64,000 bases of DNA, taken from Halomicroarcula saliterrae. GTDB lineage: Archaea; Halobacteriota; Halobacteria; Halobacteriales; Haloarculaceae. The stretch is from positions 744,001 through 808,000 of the forward strand of contig NZ_JAMQON010000001.1 of the NCBI RefSeq assembly GCF_031624395.1. Reading direction: 5' to 3'. The notes under the pieces are model-generated. The model did not search any database. It saw only the letters and a program-made list of their open reading frames with translations, and had not been told where the DNA came from. Shown here in pieces: positions 51,640 to 59,757 of this stretch; the first letter of the stretch is position 1, and every line of letters starts with the position of its first letter. The position numbers and the translations under genes were made by a program.

Positions 51640-51705
51640 CTGCGATCCCCGATTGTCAGGCCTAATTCAACAGAGTTTTACGCGATATTTGGGATAGTAG
51701 CGGCC

Positions 51706-52563
51706 ATGGCAACGATTCGGTCGTTAACGGAGTCGTTCGGCGTGTTGAAACGTAATCCCGTGGTGTTCGCGGTGGGGCTGCTGTACGCGGTTATCGTTCT
51801 CCCACAGACGGCGATGTCGTTGATGGGTATCCCGCTCGTCCCGCGGCTGTTCCAGATTGTCACCTTCTTCATTACGCCGTTCGTTCTCGCCGGTCTGCTG
51901 GGGATGACCTACGAGGGGCGAGTCAGGGCGACGGGCTTCGGGACGTTCACCAAGATAGGGAAAAAGAAGTACGTCTCGGTGCTGGCCGGGAACCTGATCA
52001 ACTTCGTCATCACCGCGGTCTTCGGCTTCGTCACCTTCATCGTGGTGGTTTTCACTATCGGTCTCACCTTCTCGGCGGCCCAGAGCGAATCGGTGCTCAG
52101 TTCCATCGGTATCGTCTTCGTCGCGGTGTTGGCCGGGCTGGGACTCGTCTACCTGCTCGTCATGTTTTTCCTGCAGTTCTACGCGCCAGCCATCGTCACC
52201 GACAACGTCGGTGTCATCGAGGGATACCGGCGCAGCGTCGGGCTCGTGAAACGCAACATCGTCCAGACGCTCGGTTTCGGTGTCCTGAACCTCCTGCTGG
52301 GGCTGTTGCTCCTGTTGCCCGCTATCGCGCTCGTCGTGGTCACCATCTTCGGCGCGGGCGCACTCGGCGCCGGGGCAACTGCCGGAGCCGGGAGCACCGG
52401 TGCGAGCGGCATCTCCGGGTCGACGGGCGGGACCGGACTCAGCCTGGTCCTGATAGCCGGCATCATCGGGTACTCCTTTATCACGACGGTACTGATGACA
52501 CCGTTCCGGGCGGCCTTTTCGGTGTCGTTCTACGACAATCACCGCCCTGCCCAGTGGGAGTAA
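51706..52563 (+). CDS. Multi-span membrane protein of unknown function
   Basis: Protein of 285 residues with about six hydrophobic helices and a Gly/Ser/Thr-rich loop (AGAGSTGASGISGSTGGTG) before the last one. The start MATIRSLTESFGVLKRNPVVF and repeated GYRRSVGLVKRNIVQTL pattern suggest an internally duplicated glycerophosphodiester-phosphodiesterase-like membrane domain. No catalytic residue recognised. Confidence 0.7.
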   Translation: MATIRSLTESFGVLKRNPVVFAVGLLYAVIVLPQTAMSLMGIPLVPRLFQIVTFFITPFVLAGLLGMTYEGRVRATGFGTFTKIGKKKYVSVLAGNLINFVITAVFGFVTFIVVVFTIGLTFSAAQSESVLSSIGIVFVAVLAGLGLVYLLVMFFLQFYAPAIVTDNVGVIEGYRRSVGLVKRNIVQTLGFGVLNLLLGLLLLLPAIALVVVTIFGAGALGAGATAGAGSTGASGISGSTGGTGLSLVLIAGIIGYSFITTVLMTPFRAAFSVSFYDNHRPAQWE

Positions 52564-52568
52564 CCGAG

Positions 52569-52751
52569 CTACGCGTGGAACTCCCGCAGTAGTTCGAGGT
52601 CGCGAGTCGTCTTCATGAACTCGGACAGCGACCGCTCCGCGCCACAGTCGTCACAGGTGTACCGCGTGTCGGGGCTGGGGAGATCGGTCGGCGCCGCTTC
52701 CCAGAGTTTGTCGCAGTCGGGACAGTGGAGCTGAAGCCAGGCCTCCTGCAT
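52569..52751 (-). CDS. Small zinc-ribbon protein
   Basis: Protein of 60 residues with two CxxC pairs (LHCPDCDKLWEA and YTCDDCGAERS) about 20 residues apart, a single zinc ribbon common in haloarchaea. Soluble. It faces the membrane protein gene tail to tail with a 5-bp gap. Role unknown. Confidence 0.8.
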   Translation of the reverse strand: MQEAWLQLHCPDCDKLWEAAPTDLPSPDTRYTCDDCGAERSLSEFMKTTRDLELLREFHA

Positions 52752-52862
52752 GTGTAGGTGTCACAATGGCACGTCTATATATCTTGTGTCGGCCACGGAC
52801 GACGTCGTATATAATGAACAATCGTGATTTATAATTGTCTGAAAATGGGAAGCTTTTTCAGT

Positions 52863-52878
52863 ATTAGGTGGCCCTAAA
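52863..52878. promoter_or_regulatory. Iron box of the siderophore-type transporter operon
   Basis: ATTAGGTGGCCCTAAA, one mismatch from the perfect palindrome, 6 nt before the ATG at 52885. Confidence 0.6.
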
Positions 52879-52884
52879 AATGAT

Positions 52885-53985
52885 ATGCAACGACGCGATT
52901 TCGTGGCGGCCAGCGGGGTAGCAGCTGTAAGCGCGCTCGCCGGGTGTGACGAGATGGATTCCGGTTCGGCACCGACTGGGGACCAGTACTCGGTGACCAT
53001 GGAACCGGTGGGCGAGGTCACTTTCGACAGTGTTCCGGAGACGTGGGCGACGTACACTCCCGGCTACGCTGAGATGGGACTCGCTCTGGGGCAGGCCGAT
53101 GGGCTTCAGAGCATCGGTAACAAGCCCCGGTTCCACACTGACTGGTACACGCAGTTCGGCGTCGACATCGACAAGAGCTCGCTGCAACAGCTCTACGATG
53201 GCGGTGTCGGCAAGGAGCAGTTCATCAACATGGGCTCCGACGTCCACCTCATCGACCCCAACTGGCTCATCAACAACTTCAAAGGGTGGGAACAGTCGGA
53301 TATCGATAACATCGTCCAGACCAGCGGTCCGTTCGTCGGGAACGTCATCTTCCGGCAGACGGACGGCTGGCACGATTACCCGTACTACAGCCTGTACGAG
53401 GCCTTCGAGAAGGTCGCTGCGGTGTTCCAGCAACAAGAGCGCTACGAGGCCTTCGCCTCCTTGCATGAGGAGTACGTCGAGGGCCGGGTCGGGGACAATC
53501 TGCCGCCACAGTCAGAGCGGCCCGAGGTCATGCTCGTGTTCGGTGCCGGCAACGAACCGGCGGAGTTCTCGCCCTACCGTCTCAACGAGGGCGGCACCGG
53601 GACCAAGCACCTCGACGACCTCGGTGTGCAGGACGCACTCGAAGGGAGCGACGTCGAGGGGCTCAGTTCCAGCAACCGCGAGAAGATCGATTTCGAGACG
53701 ATGCTCGACGTCGACCCCGACGTCGTTCTCATGAAGGGCCACGAGAGCCAGTCGGCGGCGGAGTTCCGGGACACCGTCGTCTCGTATATGGAGTCCGACG
53801 ACGTCGCGAGCGAACTCACCGCCGTCCAGAACGGCCGTGTCTACCGCGGTGGACCGGTGTATCAGGGCCCGCTGTCGAACTTCCTGCTCGTCGAACGGAC
53901 CGCCAAAGACCTCTACCCGGAGACCTTCTCCGGGGAGCTGTTCGACCGCGACCGAGTGACGGACATCATCGCCGGGAACAACTGA
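52885..53985 (+). CDS. Iron-siderophore/heme-type ABC binding lipoprotein
   Basis: Protein of 366 residues. A short signal with twin arginines (MQRRDFVAASG) ends in the lipobox LAGC. The body has the two-domain layout of class III binding proteins: PETWATYTPGYAEMGLALGQ, a long central helix and MLDVDPDVVLMKGHES in the second lobe. It should bind a metal chelate and deliver it to the permease that follows 7 bp later. The iron box argues for a ferric siderophore rather than cobalamin. Confidence 0.87.
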   Translation: MQRRDFVAASGVAAVSALAGCDEMDSGSAPTGDQYSVTMEPVGEVTFDSVPETWATYTPGYAEMGLALGQADGLQSIGNKPRFHTDWYTQFGVDIDKSSLQQLYDGGVGKEQFINMGSDVHLIDPNWLINNFKGWEQSDIDNIVQTSGPFVGNVIFRQTDGWHDYPYYSLYEAFEKVAAVFQQQERYEAFASLHEEYVEGRVGDNLPPQSERPEVMLVFGAGNEPAEFSPYRLNEGGTGTKHLDDLGVQDALEGSDVEGLSSSNREKIDFETMLDVDPDVVLMKGHESQSAAEFRDTVVSYMESDDVASELTAVQNGRVYRGGPVYQGPLSNFLLVERTAKDLYPETFSGELFDRDRVTDIIAGNN

Positions 53986-53992
53986 ACCGGGC

Positions 53993-55288
53993 ATGGCGAG
54001 AGAGACCACGAGCCACAGCCGGCAGGAGTCGGGCTTTGGAGGGTGGATAGACGCGTCGCTGGTCTCACTCATCGGCGTGAGCGTCGTCGTGACAGTCGTC
54101 GCTGGACTCGTGCAGGTCAGCTACGGTCCGTTCAAGATGACTCTGTCCGAGACCTGGCGAGCCGTGTTCAATCCTGCGGTCATCTTCGACCTCGGTGCTT
54201 GGCGGGCGTTTCTGCTCGGCGGGGACGTCCCGGACGTCGGGCGGCGCTCTATCGTGGTCTGGCTCCTCCGACTCCCCCGCGTCTTCACCGGCGTGCTCGT
54301 CGGCGCGAACCTGGCGATAGCGGGCGCGATATTTCAGGCGGTCACGCGCAACGAACTCGCCAGCTCGCAGACGCTGGGGGTCAACGCGGGCGCCGGGCTT
54401 GCCGTCCTCCTGACGCTGGTCGTCTACACCGAACTCGCGCCCCTGCTCCCGTTCGTCGCCGCGCTGGGTGGCGCTCTCGCCTTCGTCGTCGTCTACGCGA
54501 TATCGTGGGACGGCGGGACGAGTCCAGTCCGCCTGATTCTGGCCGGTATCATCGTCGCGACGGTGTTCAACTCGCTCCAGACAGCCCTGTTCTTCTACGC
54601 CGATAACCTCGGGGTAGTCCAGTCCGCGCTCCAGTGGACGACCGGCTCACTGACCGGGGTCGACTGGGAGCAGGTTCGCACCGTCCTCCCGTGGACGGCC
54701 GTTCTCGTGCCGGTCGCGCTCGTGGGCGGCCGACATCTCAACGTGCTCGTGCTCGGCGAAGACACCGCACAGTCACTGGGGATGAACGTAGAGCGGATGC
54801 GCTTTGGACTCTCCGGGGTCGCTATCCTCGCCGCGAGCTCCGCCATCGCCGTCGCCGGCGTCGTCGGGTTCGTCGGCCTCATCGTCCCGCATCTGGTCCG
54901 GACTATCGTCGGGAGCGACTACCGGCGGGTCCTGTTAGGGTCGGTGTTCGTCGGCCCCGCGCTGATGACGGTCGCCGACGTGGGAGCGCGACTGGGTCCC
55001 GCGATTCTGGGCTTCGGTGTCGGGGTCGGCGCCGTTCTCGTCGGTGTCGCGACCTTCGTCGGCGGCAGGGCGGGCCGGCGCCGTATCCGGGTCACGCTGG
55101 GTGAGGGCTACACGCGGTTCACGGCTCTCAGCGTCGGTATCGGAGCCGTCGCCCTCGCGGTAACGCTCGCCACTGGCGGGCCGACGGTCACAGACACACA
55201 GCTCCCGGTCGGCGTGGTGACGGGGCTCGTCGGTGGACCCTACTTCCTCTACCTGATGCGACGACGGCAGAAACTGGGTGATATCTGA
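53993..55288 (+). CDS. Siderophore-type ABC transporter permease, FecCD/BtuC family
   Basis: Protein of 431 residues with about ten helices. Family motifs are LRLPRVFTGVLVGANLAIAG, ITWTTG-like LQWTTGSLTG, GVVGFVGLIVPHLVR and the final GGPYFLYLMRR. The last 130 residues before the end contain extra helices that make it longer than the usual ~340. It overlaps the ATPase start by 1 bp. Confidence 0.92.
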   Translation: MARETTSHSRQESGFGGWIDASLVSLIGVSVVVTVVAGLVQVSYGPFKMTLSETWRAVFNPAVIFDLGAWRAFLLGGDVPDVGRRSIVVWLLRLPRVFTGVLVGANLAIAGAIFQAVTRNELASSQTLGVNAGAGLAVLLTLVVYTELAPLLPFVAALGGALAFVVVYAISWDGGTSPVRLILAGIIVATVFNSLQTALFFYADNLGVVQSALQWTTGSLTGVDWEQVRTVLPWTAVLVPVALVGGRHLNVLVLGEDTAQSLGMNVERMRFGLSGVAILAASSAIAVAGVVGFVGLIVPHLVRTIVGSDYRRVLLGSVFVGPALMTVADVGARLGPAILGFGVGVGAVLVGVATFVGGRAGRRRIRVTLGEGYTRFTALSVGIGAVALAVTLATGGPTVTDTQLPVGVVTGLVGGPYFLYLMRRRQKLGDI

Positions 55289-56136
55289 TGGCAACACAGC
55301 AAACAGACGGAACGGAGGACAGCACTGCTGAGGCGGTGTCGGGCGTGTCCGCGTCGGACAGCGCTCTCTTGGCGACCGATATCGAGCTCAGCTACCCGAG
55401 CAGCGACGGTCCGGTGGTCAGTGTCGACCGCCTCGACATCCCCGAGGGCGAGATAACGGCACTCGTCGGGCCAAACGGCAGCGGGAAGAGCACCGTCATC
55501 AAGGCGCTCGCAGACCAGCTGGGTCCCGACAGCGGCGAGATACTGCTGGACGGCGAGGACATCGCGAGCTACGGCGGAAAGGAGCTGGCCCGGGAGCTGG
55601 GCCATCTCTCACAGGAGAACGACGCCCCGGGGTCGGTCAGCGTCGAGGACCTCGTCTACCACGGTCGCTACCCGTACCGGAGCTTCTTCGGCGCCGTCGG
55701 TGACGACGACCGTCGGGCAGTGGAGCGGGCCATCGACCTCGCCGGCGTCGACCATCTCCGCGAGGAGAACGTCGGCAATCTCTCGGGCGGCCAGAAACAG
55801 CTCGCCTTCATCGCGATGGTCCTGGCACAGGAGACTGACGTGCTCTTGCTCGACGAGCCGACGACCTATCTGGACCTCCACCACCAGCTCCGCGTGATGG
55901 AGACCGTCGAACGACTCAACGACGAGCGCGATGTCACGGTCGCCGTCGTGCTCCACGACATCGCGCAGGCGGCCCGCTTTGCCGACTACATCGTCGCGCT
56001 GGACGGCGGCGAACTGTACGACTGGGGGCCGCCGACGGACGTGGTCACCGAGGAACTGCTCAGGGACGTCTTCGACGTGGAGGCGGCCGTGCGCTACACG
56101 CCCGAACCGGAGATAACGCCCGAGCGCTCGCTGTGA
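55288..56136 (+). CDS. Siderophore-type ABC transporter ATPase, FecE family
   Basis: Protein of 282 residues with an acidic N-terminal extension of about 30 residues, Walker A LVGPNGSGKST, signature LSGGQKQLAFIA and Walker B VLLLDEPTTYLD, followed by the H loop in VLHDIAQAARFAD. The set of binding protein, permease and ATPase forms a complete importer. Confidence 0.94.
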   Translation: MATQQTDGTEDSTAEAVSGVSASDSALLATDIELSYPSSDGPVVSVDRLDIPEGEITALVGPNGSGKSTVIKALADQLGPDSGEILLDGEDIASYGGKELARELGHLSQENDAPGSVSVEDLVYHGRYPYRSFFGAVGDDDRRAVERAIDLAGVDHLREENVGNLSGGQKQLAFIAMVLAQETDVLLLDEPTTYLDLHHQLRVMETVERLNDERDVTVAVVLHDIAQAARFADYIVALDGGELYDWGPPTDVVTEELLRDVFDVEAAVRYTPEPEITPERSL

Positions 56137-56251
56137 CAGGTCGCGTCGGCCGGACTGTCGGATTTCTGTCGCCCGGTCGAGCGGTTGATATTACGCCGGT
56201 GAGAGCCGCCCGACCGTAACGAATACACGACAGCCACGAGAGCACCGAGTT

Positions 56252-57403
56252 ATGGGAGTCGCAGTAATCGGCGCGTCGATGACGAAGTTCGGCCAGCGCG
56301 ACGCCTGGCTCCGGGAGCTCCTCTCACAGGCGGGCGAGGAGTGTCTCGACGACGCCGGCGTGACACCGACGGATGTAGAGCACCTGTACGTCTCGAACAT
56401 GGCCAGCGGCGAGTTCGAGGGCCAGACGGGCGTGATGAACATGCTGGCCCACGACCTGGGCGTGTTGCCCGCGTACAGCGAGCGGGTCGACCAGACCTCC
56501 TCCTCCGGCGGGGCGGGCATCTACGAGGCCTGGCAGTCGGTCGCCTCCGGCGCCAGCGAAATGACGCTGCTCGTCGGCGGGGAGAAGATGACCCACAAGA
56601 CCACCGGACAGGCGACGGACATCATCGCCTCCATCACCCACCCGGCCGAGTACAAGCACGGTATCACCCTCCCCTCCTTTGCCGGCATGACCGCCCGGCA
56701 CTATCTGGAGCGGTTCGACGCCCCCCGGGAGTCGCTGGCCCGCGTGGCCGTGAAGAACCACAGGAACGGCGTGGACAATCCCCACGCGCAGTTCCAGAAG
56801 GAGATAACGATGGAGGAGGCACTGGAGTCGCCCATCATCGCGGACCCGCTGCGCCTCTATGACTTCTGTCCAATCACGGACGGCAGCGCCGCCATGCTGT
56901 TCACGACCGAGGAGCGCGCAGCGGAGATGACGGACGAGTACGCCGTCGTCTCCGGCATCGGCGGGGCGACGGACACCCACGTCGTCCACGAGCGCGACGA
57001 CCCGACCGTCATGGGCGGCGTCGTCGAGTCCAGCAAGGAGGCTTACGGGATGGCCGGCCTCGGTCCCGACGACCTGGACGTGGCCGAGCTCCACGACATG
57101 TTCACCATTCTGGAGTTCCTCCAGCTGGAGGGTATCGGCGTCGCCGACCAGGGGACCGCCTGGGAGCTGGCGGTGGACGGTACCACGGCGAAGGACGGCG
57201 ACCTGCCCATCAACACCTCGGGCGGGCTCAAGTCCAAGGGCCACCCGCTGGGTGCCAGCGGCGTCGCACAGGGCGTCGAGATTTACGAACAGCTCGTCGG
57301 CGAGGCCGGGCCGCGGCAGGTCGAGGCCGACACCGCGCTCGCGTGTAACGTCGGCGGCTTTGGCAACTGTGTCATCACCACCATCATGGAGGCAGCAGAA
57401 TGA
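56252..57403 (+). CDS. Thiolase-fold protein without the usual nucleophilic cysteine
   Basis: Protein of 383 residues with the thiolase fold of the SCP-x/archaeal type. The N-terminal active-site segment reads RVDQTSSSGGAG, where typical thiolases have VExACASG, so the nucleophilic Cys position is Ser. The GHPLGASG histidine motif and a late Cys (LACNVGGFGN) are kept. It overlaps the DUF35 gene by 4 bp, as in archaeal thiolase/HMG-CoA-synthase complexes where the DUF35 protein bridges subunits. Activity in acyl-CoA condensation or cleavage is uncertain. Confidence 0.82.
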   Translation: MGVAVIGASMTKFGQRDAWLRELLSQAGEECLDDAGVTPTDVEHLYVSNMASGEFEGQTGVMNMLAHDLGVLPAYSERVDQTSSSGGAGIYEAWQSVASGASEMTLLVGGEKMTHKTTGQATDIIASITHPAEYKHGITLPSFAGMTARHYLERFDAPRESLARVAVKNHRNGVDNPHAQFQKEITMEEALESPIIADPLRLYDFCPITDGSAAMLFTTEERAAEMTDEYAVVSGIGGATDTHVVHERDDPTVMGGVVESSKEAYGMAGLGPDDLDVAELHDMFTILEFLQLEGIGVADQGTAWELAVDGTTAKDGDLPINTSGGLKSKGHPLGASGVAQGVEIYEQLVGEAGPRQVEADTALACNVGGFGNCVITTIMEAAE

Positions 57404-57783
57404 CCCTCGAGGCCGGTATCTGTCCGAACGGGCACGTGTCGTACCCCACGCATCCGCGCTGTCCGGAGTGTGGCGAACCGCAGGAGGAGACGATGGACCT
57501 CTCCGACGAGCGGGCGGAGGTCGTCACCTGGACCACCTCGACGGCGACGCCGCCCGGCGTTCGCGAGCCAAACACCATGGCCATCGTCGAGTTCGACATC
57601 TCGCACCTGGACCTCGAAGACACGTTCGTCCGAGCGCTGGGCCAGGTGACGAGCGACGACGTGGAGACCGGCGACGTCGTCGAGCCGGTGTACGTCGAGG
57701 AGCTCCGTGACCCCGACGTAGGGCTCAAGAGCGGGAACCCGGAGAGTCAGGAGTGGGGCGGCTACCGCTGGGACCCCGTCTGA
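57400..57783 (+). CDS. Zn-ribbon OB-fold protein, DUF35 type
   Basis: Protein of 127 residues. A zinc ribbon (CPNGHVSYPTHPRCPECG, residues 7-24) precedes an OB fold (about 45-110). These proteins bind thiolases and present acyl-CoA. The final codons and stop form the first unit of a 38-bp tandem repeat. Confidence 0.87.
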   Translation: MTLEAGICPNGHVSYPTHPRCPECGEPQEETMDLSDERAEVVTWTTSTATPPGVREPNTMAIVEFDISHLDLEDTFVRALGQVTSDDVETGDVVEPVYVEELRDPDVGLKSGNPESQEWGGYRWDPV

Positions 57784-57875
57784 GCCAGCGGTCGGACGAC
57801 TACCGCTAGGCCCCCGTGTGAGCCAGCGGTTGGACGACTACCGCTAGGCCCCCGTGTGCGCCAGCGGTTCGCCGC
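57762..57875. repeat. 38-bp tandem repeat, three copies, at the junction of convergent genes
   Basis: Units start at 57762, 57800 and 57838 (CTACCGCTGGGACCCCGT or CTACCGCTAGGCCCCCGT, then a GCCAGCGGT segment). Copy 1 encodes the end and stop of the DUF35 protein; copy 3 encodes the end and stop of the convergent gene. Copies 1 and 2 each also contain a spare C-terminal PLA(H/Q)TG reading on the minus strand. Confidence 0.8.
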
Positions 57876-58302
57876 TGCGTAGCGCCGATTCGACTCTGTC
57901 GAGCCCGTCGGCGACGGTACAGTGGCCACACGGGCCGACGTGCGGGAAGACCCCGCGGAGTTCGTCGTCCTCCCAGTAGGCCACACAGACGACCGGAAGC
58001 GTCACGACGGAGTCGCTCCCGAGGAACACGCTGTGTCGGTCGTGACGGTCGAGCGTCGGCGCGAGCGTACAGCCGTTGTCGGCGGCCCACCGTTCCAGCG
58101 CTTCGATGTCCGAGCTCTCCTTCGGGTCGACCCCCGTCGACAGGCGCTGCCAGTACGTGACCGCGACCTCGTCGACGAACGCCTGCCGGCGGAGCGAATC
58201 GACCCGCCCGAGAACGCTGTTTTGACGCTGTTCGGTCCCTTCAGGGACCGGCGAGCGGAGATACACCGACAACTTCGTGTTGTGACTCATGATACTGTAC
58301 AC
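57844..58302 (-). CDS. Uncharacterised haloarchaeal protein, paralogue A
   Basis: Protein of 152 residues (148 if it starts at the second Met, 58290). It has an N-terminal helical part with LRSPVPEGTEQRQNSVLGRVDSL and a second part with TLPVVCVAYWEDDELRGVFPHVGPCGHCTVADGLD. It is clearly related to the gene at 58363. Conserved features in both are the x-R-S-x-x-P start, W-A-x-D/A-x-G and Y-x-D-D-E-L. Possibly a small regulator, but no DNA-binding motif is certain. Confidence 0.65.
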   Translation of the reverse strand: MYSIMSHNTKLSVYLRSPVPEGTEQRQNSVLGRVDSLRRQAFVDEVAVTYWQRLSTGVDPKESSDIEALERWAADNGCTLAPTLDRHDRHSVFLGSDSVVTLPVVCVAYWEDDELRGVFPHVGPCGHCTVADGLDRVESALRSGEPLAHTGA

Positions 58303-58362
58303 CTGATGAGTGTCCTACGACGGTCCCGGAGATAGCCGTATCGGTGTACATGACAGATATCC

Positions 58363-58869
58363 TCAGTCCGCGGTCGAAAAGGTCATTCCGCCGGCCGGCA
58401 TCGGTGCCCCGCTCGCATCGAGGTCGTCGAGACAGTCCTCGATGGAGTGTGGCGTGCCGCCGCGGGCGAAGGGGGCGACCTGAACTAGTTCGTCGTCCTC
58501 GTAGATGGCCAGACACAGCGCCGGCATGACGAGTTCGGTGCGCTTCCGGCCGGTCTCCCAGCTGTAACAGAGGCGGGTGTCGAAGAAGGGCGCCAGCGAG
58601 GCCCCGGCGTCGGTGGCCCAGTCGACGAACTCGTCGTAGCGGCCCCGCTCCGGGCAGTCCTCGTCCCCGACCGGGACGCGCTTTGCCCAGACGGTCGTCC
58701 CGAACTCGTCGATGGCACTCACGTCCCGGAGCTGGGACAGTCGGTTCTCGATGGCTGCTCGGCGTTGCTCCGACGGTGTCGGCAGGTCCGACCTGACGAA
58801 CAGTTCCGCTCGGCGCGTCTGTGGACACTCTGTGGTGGGCATCTGTACCGAGTGAAGTACCTCGGACAT
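58363..58869 (-). CDS. Uncharacterised haloarchaeal protein, paralogue B
   Basis: Protein of 168 residues related to the gene at 57844 over nearly the whole length (LFVRSDLPTPSEQRRAAIENRLSQL; VMPALCLAIYEDDELVQVAPFA). It lacks the paired CGHC of paralogue A. Separated from paralogue A by 60 bp on the same strand, so a local duplication with divergence. An AT-rich TATA-like run (AAACATTATGTTTATTA) lies just before it. Confidence 0.68.
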   Translation of the reverse strand: MSEVLHSVQMPTTECPQTRRAELFVRSDLPTPSEQRRAAIENRLSQLRDVSAIDEFGTTVWAKRVPVGDEDCPERGRYDEFVDWATDAGASLAPFFDTRLCYSWETGRKRTELVMPALCLAIYEDDELVQVAPFARGGTPHSIEDCLDDLDASGAPMPAGGMTFSTAD

Positions 58870-58925
58870 AATAAAACATTATGTTTATTAGATTATATTC
58901 CTCGCCCGAGCCGTCCGACCGCGGC

Positions 58926-59480
58926 TCAGTCGCCGGTGTCGTCGGGTCCGTCACTCACGTCGTCGATGTCGTCCTTTATCGACTGGAGCTCCGCGTCGAC
59001 GTCCACCGGAACCTCCGTCCCCTCCGTTGGGACTGAATTATCCCCGTCGCTGGACAGTTGCTCGGCGAGGTCCGCCCGGAGCTGGCGCGCTTCCGATAGG
59101 AGCTCGCGGGCCTCCTCGTCGTCCGGTCGGCCCTCGACGGCCCCCTGAATGTCGGTGAGCGCGTCGTCCAGCCGAGCGAGTGTCGCCCGGCTCAGGTCCG
59201 ACGCGCGCTCCTGTACTCCCTTCGGGGTCGACGCCGTCGCCGGCCGCCCCTCGGCGAGCCTGAGCGCCCGGCGGAGCAGCTTCAGCGCCTCGATGTTGGT
59301 CTTCAACACGAGAATGGCGGCCGGAATCGTCACGTCGCTGGTAAAGCGGAGCAACTCCCCGGGTGTCGGCGGCCGCGGGCGGCCGCTGTCGGTCCGTGGC
59401 TCGACCTCCGTCTGCAGGTCCTGTAGCGTCCTGACGAGTTCCCCCAGCAGGGCAGTGACGTCGTCCTCTGCGTCGCTCAT
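58926..59480 (-). CDS. Helical haloarchaeal protein, DUF7547-like
   Basis: Protein of 184 residues from the ATG at 59480 (MSDAEDDVTALL). Long amphipathic helices with one hydrophobic stretch (FTSDVTIPAAILVLKTNIEALKLLRRALRL), then a helical, very acidic tail. The pattern resembles a haloarchaeal family I remember as DUF7547, function unknown. Its upstream region leads into the twin iron boxes at 59522-59563, but those point toward the gene on the other strand. Confidence 0.6.
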   Translation of the reverse strand: MSDAEDDVTALLGELVRTLQDLQTEVEPRTDSGRPRPPTPGELLRFTSDVTIPAAILVLKTNIEALKLLRRALRLAEGRPATASTPKGVQERASDLSRATLARLDDALTDIQGAVEGRPDDEEARELLSEARQLRADLAEQLSSDGDNSVPTEGTEVPVDVDAELQSIKDDIDDVSDGPDDTGD

Positions 59481-59521
59481 ACTCCCCCTTGCGCGGTCGG
59501 ACACAAAAGCCCGCCGCGGGA

Positions 59522-59563
59522 ATTAGGTAGACCAAAACCCTTTTTGCTTTAGGCAGACCTAAT
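59522..59563. promoter_or_regulatory. Tandem iron boxes before a small gene
   Basis: ATTAGGTAGACCAAAA (59522-59537) and TTTAGGCAGACCTAAT (59548-59563), starts 26 bp apart. The second box ends 8 nt before the ATG at 59572. The arrangement is like the pair at 48754-48796. Confidence 0.65.
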
Positions 59564-59571
59564 CGACAGTA

Positions 59572-59733
59572 ATGGCAACACAGGGCGAGAGAGTTTCGGT
59601 CCCTGACGAGGAATCGGAGGAGCGACCGACCGTGACGGCACACGAGAGCCGCACAGACCGGACGGTGTTCACCGAGTCCGGCAACAAAGAAGGGTGGATT
59701 GCGACCGACCTCACTATCGAGCGCTGGCGCTGA
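59572..59733 (+). CDS. 53-residue iron-regulated protein
   Basis: Begins MATQGERVSVPDEESEERP and ends DLTIERWR, with a core TVFTESGNKEGWIATDL. It is too small to have been an obvious candidate by length, but two iron boxes lie immediately before it and its codon use is host-like. It is convergent to dpsA, with a T-rich terminator-like run between. Function unknown; a protein made in iron shortage is the inference. Confidence 0.65.
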   Translation: MATQGERVSVPDEESEERPTVTAHESRTDRTVFTESGNKEGWIATDLTIERWR

Positions 59734-59757
59734 CCGACGCCGCTGCTTTTCTCTTCT

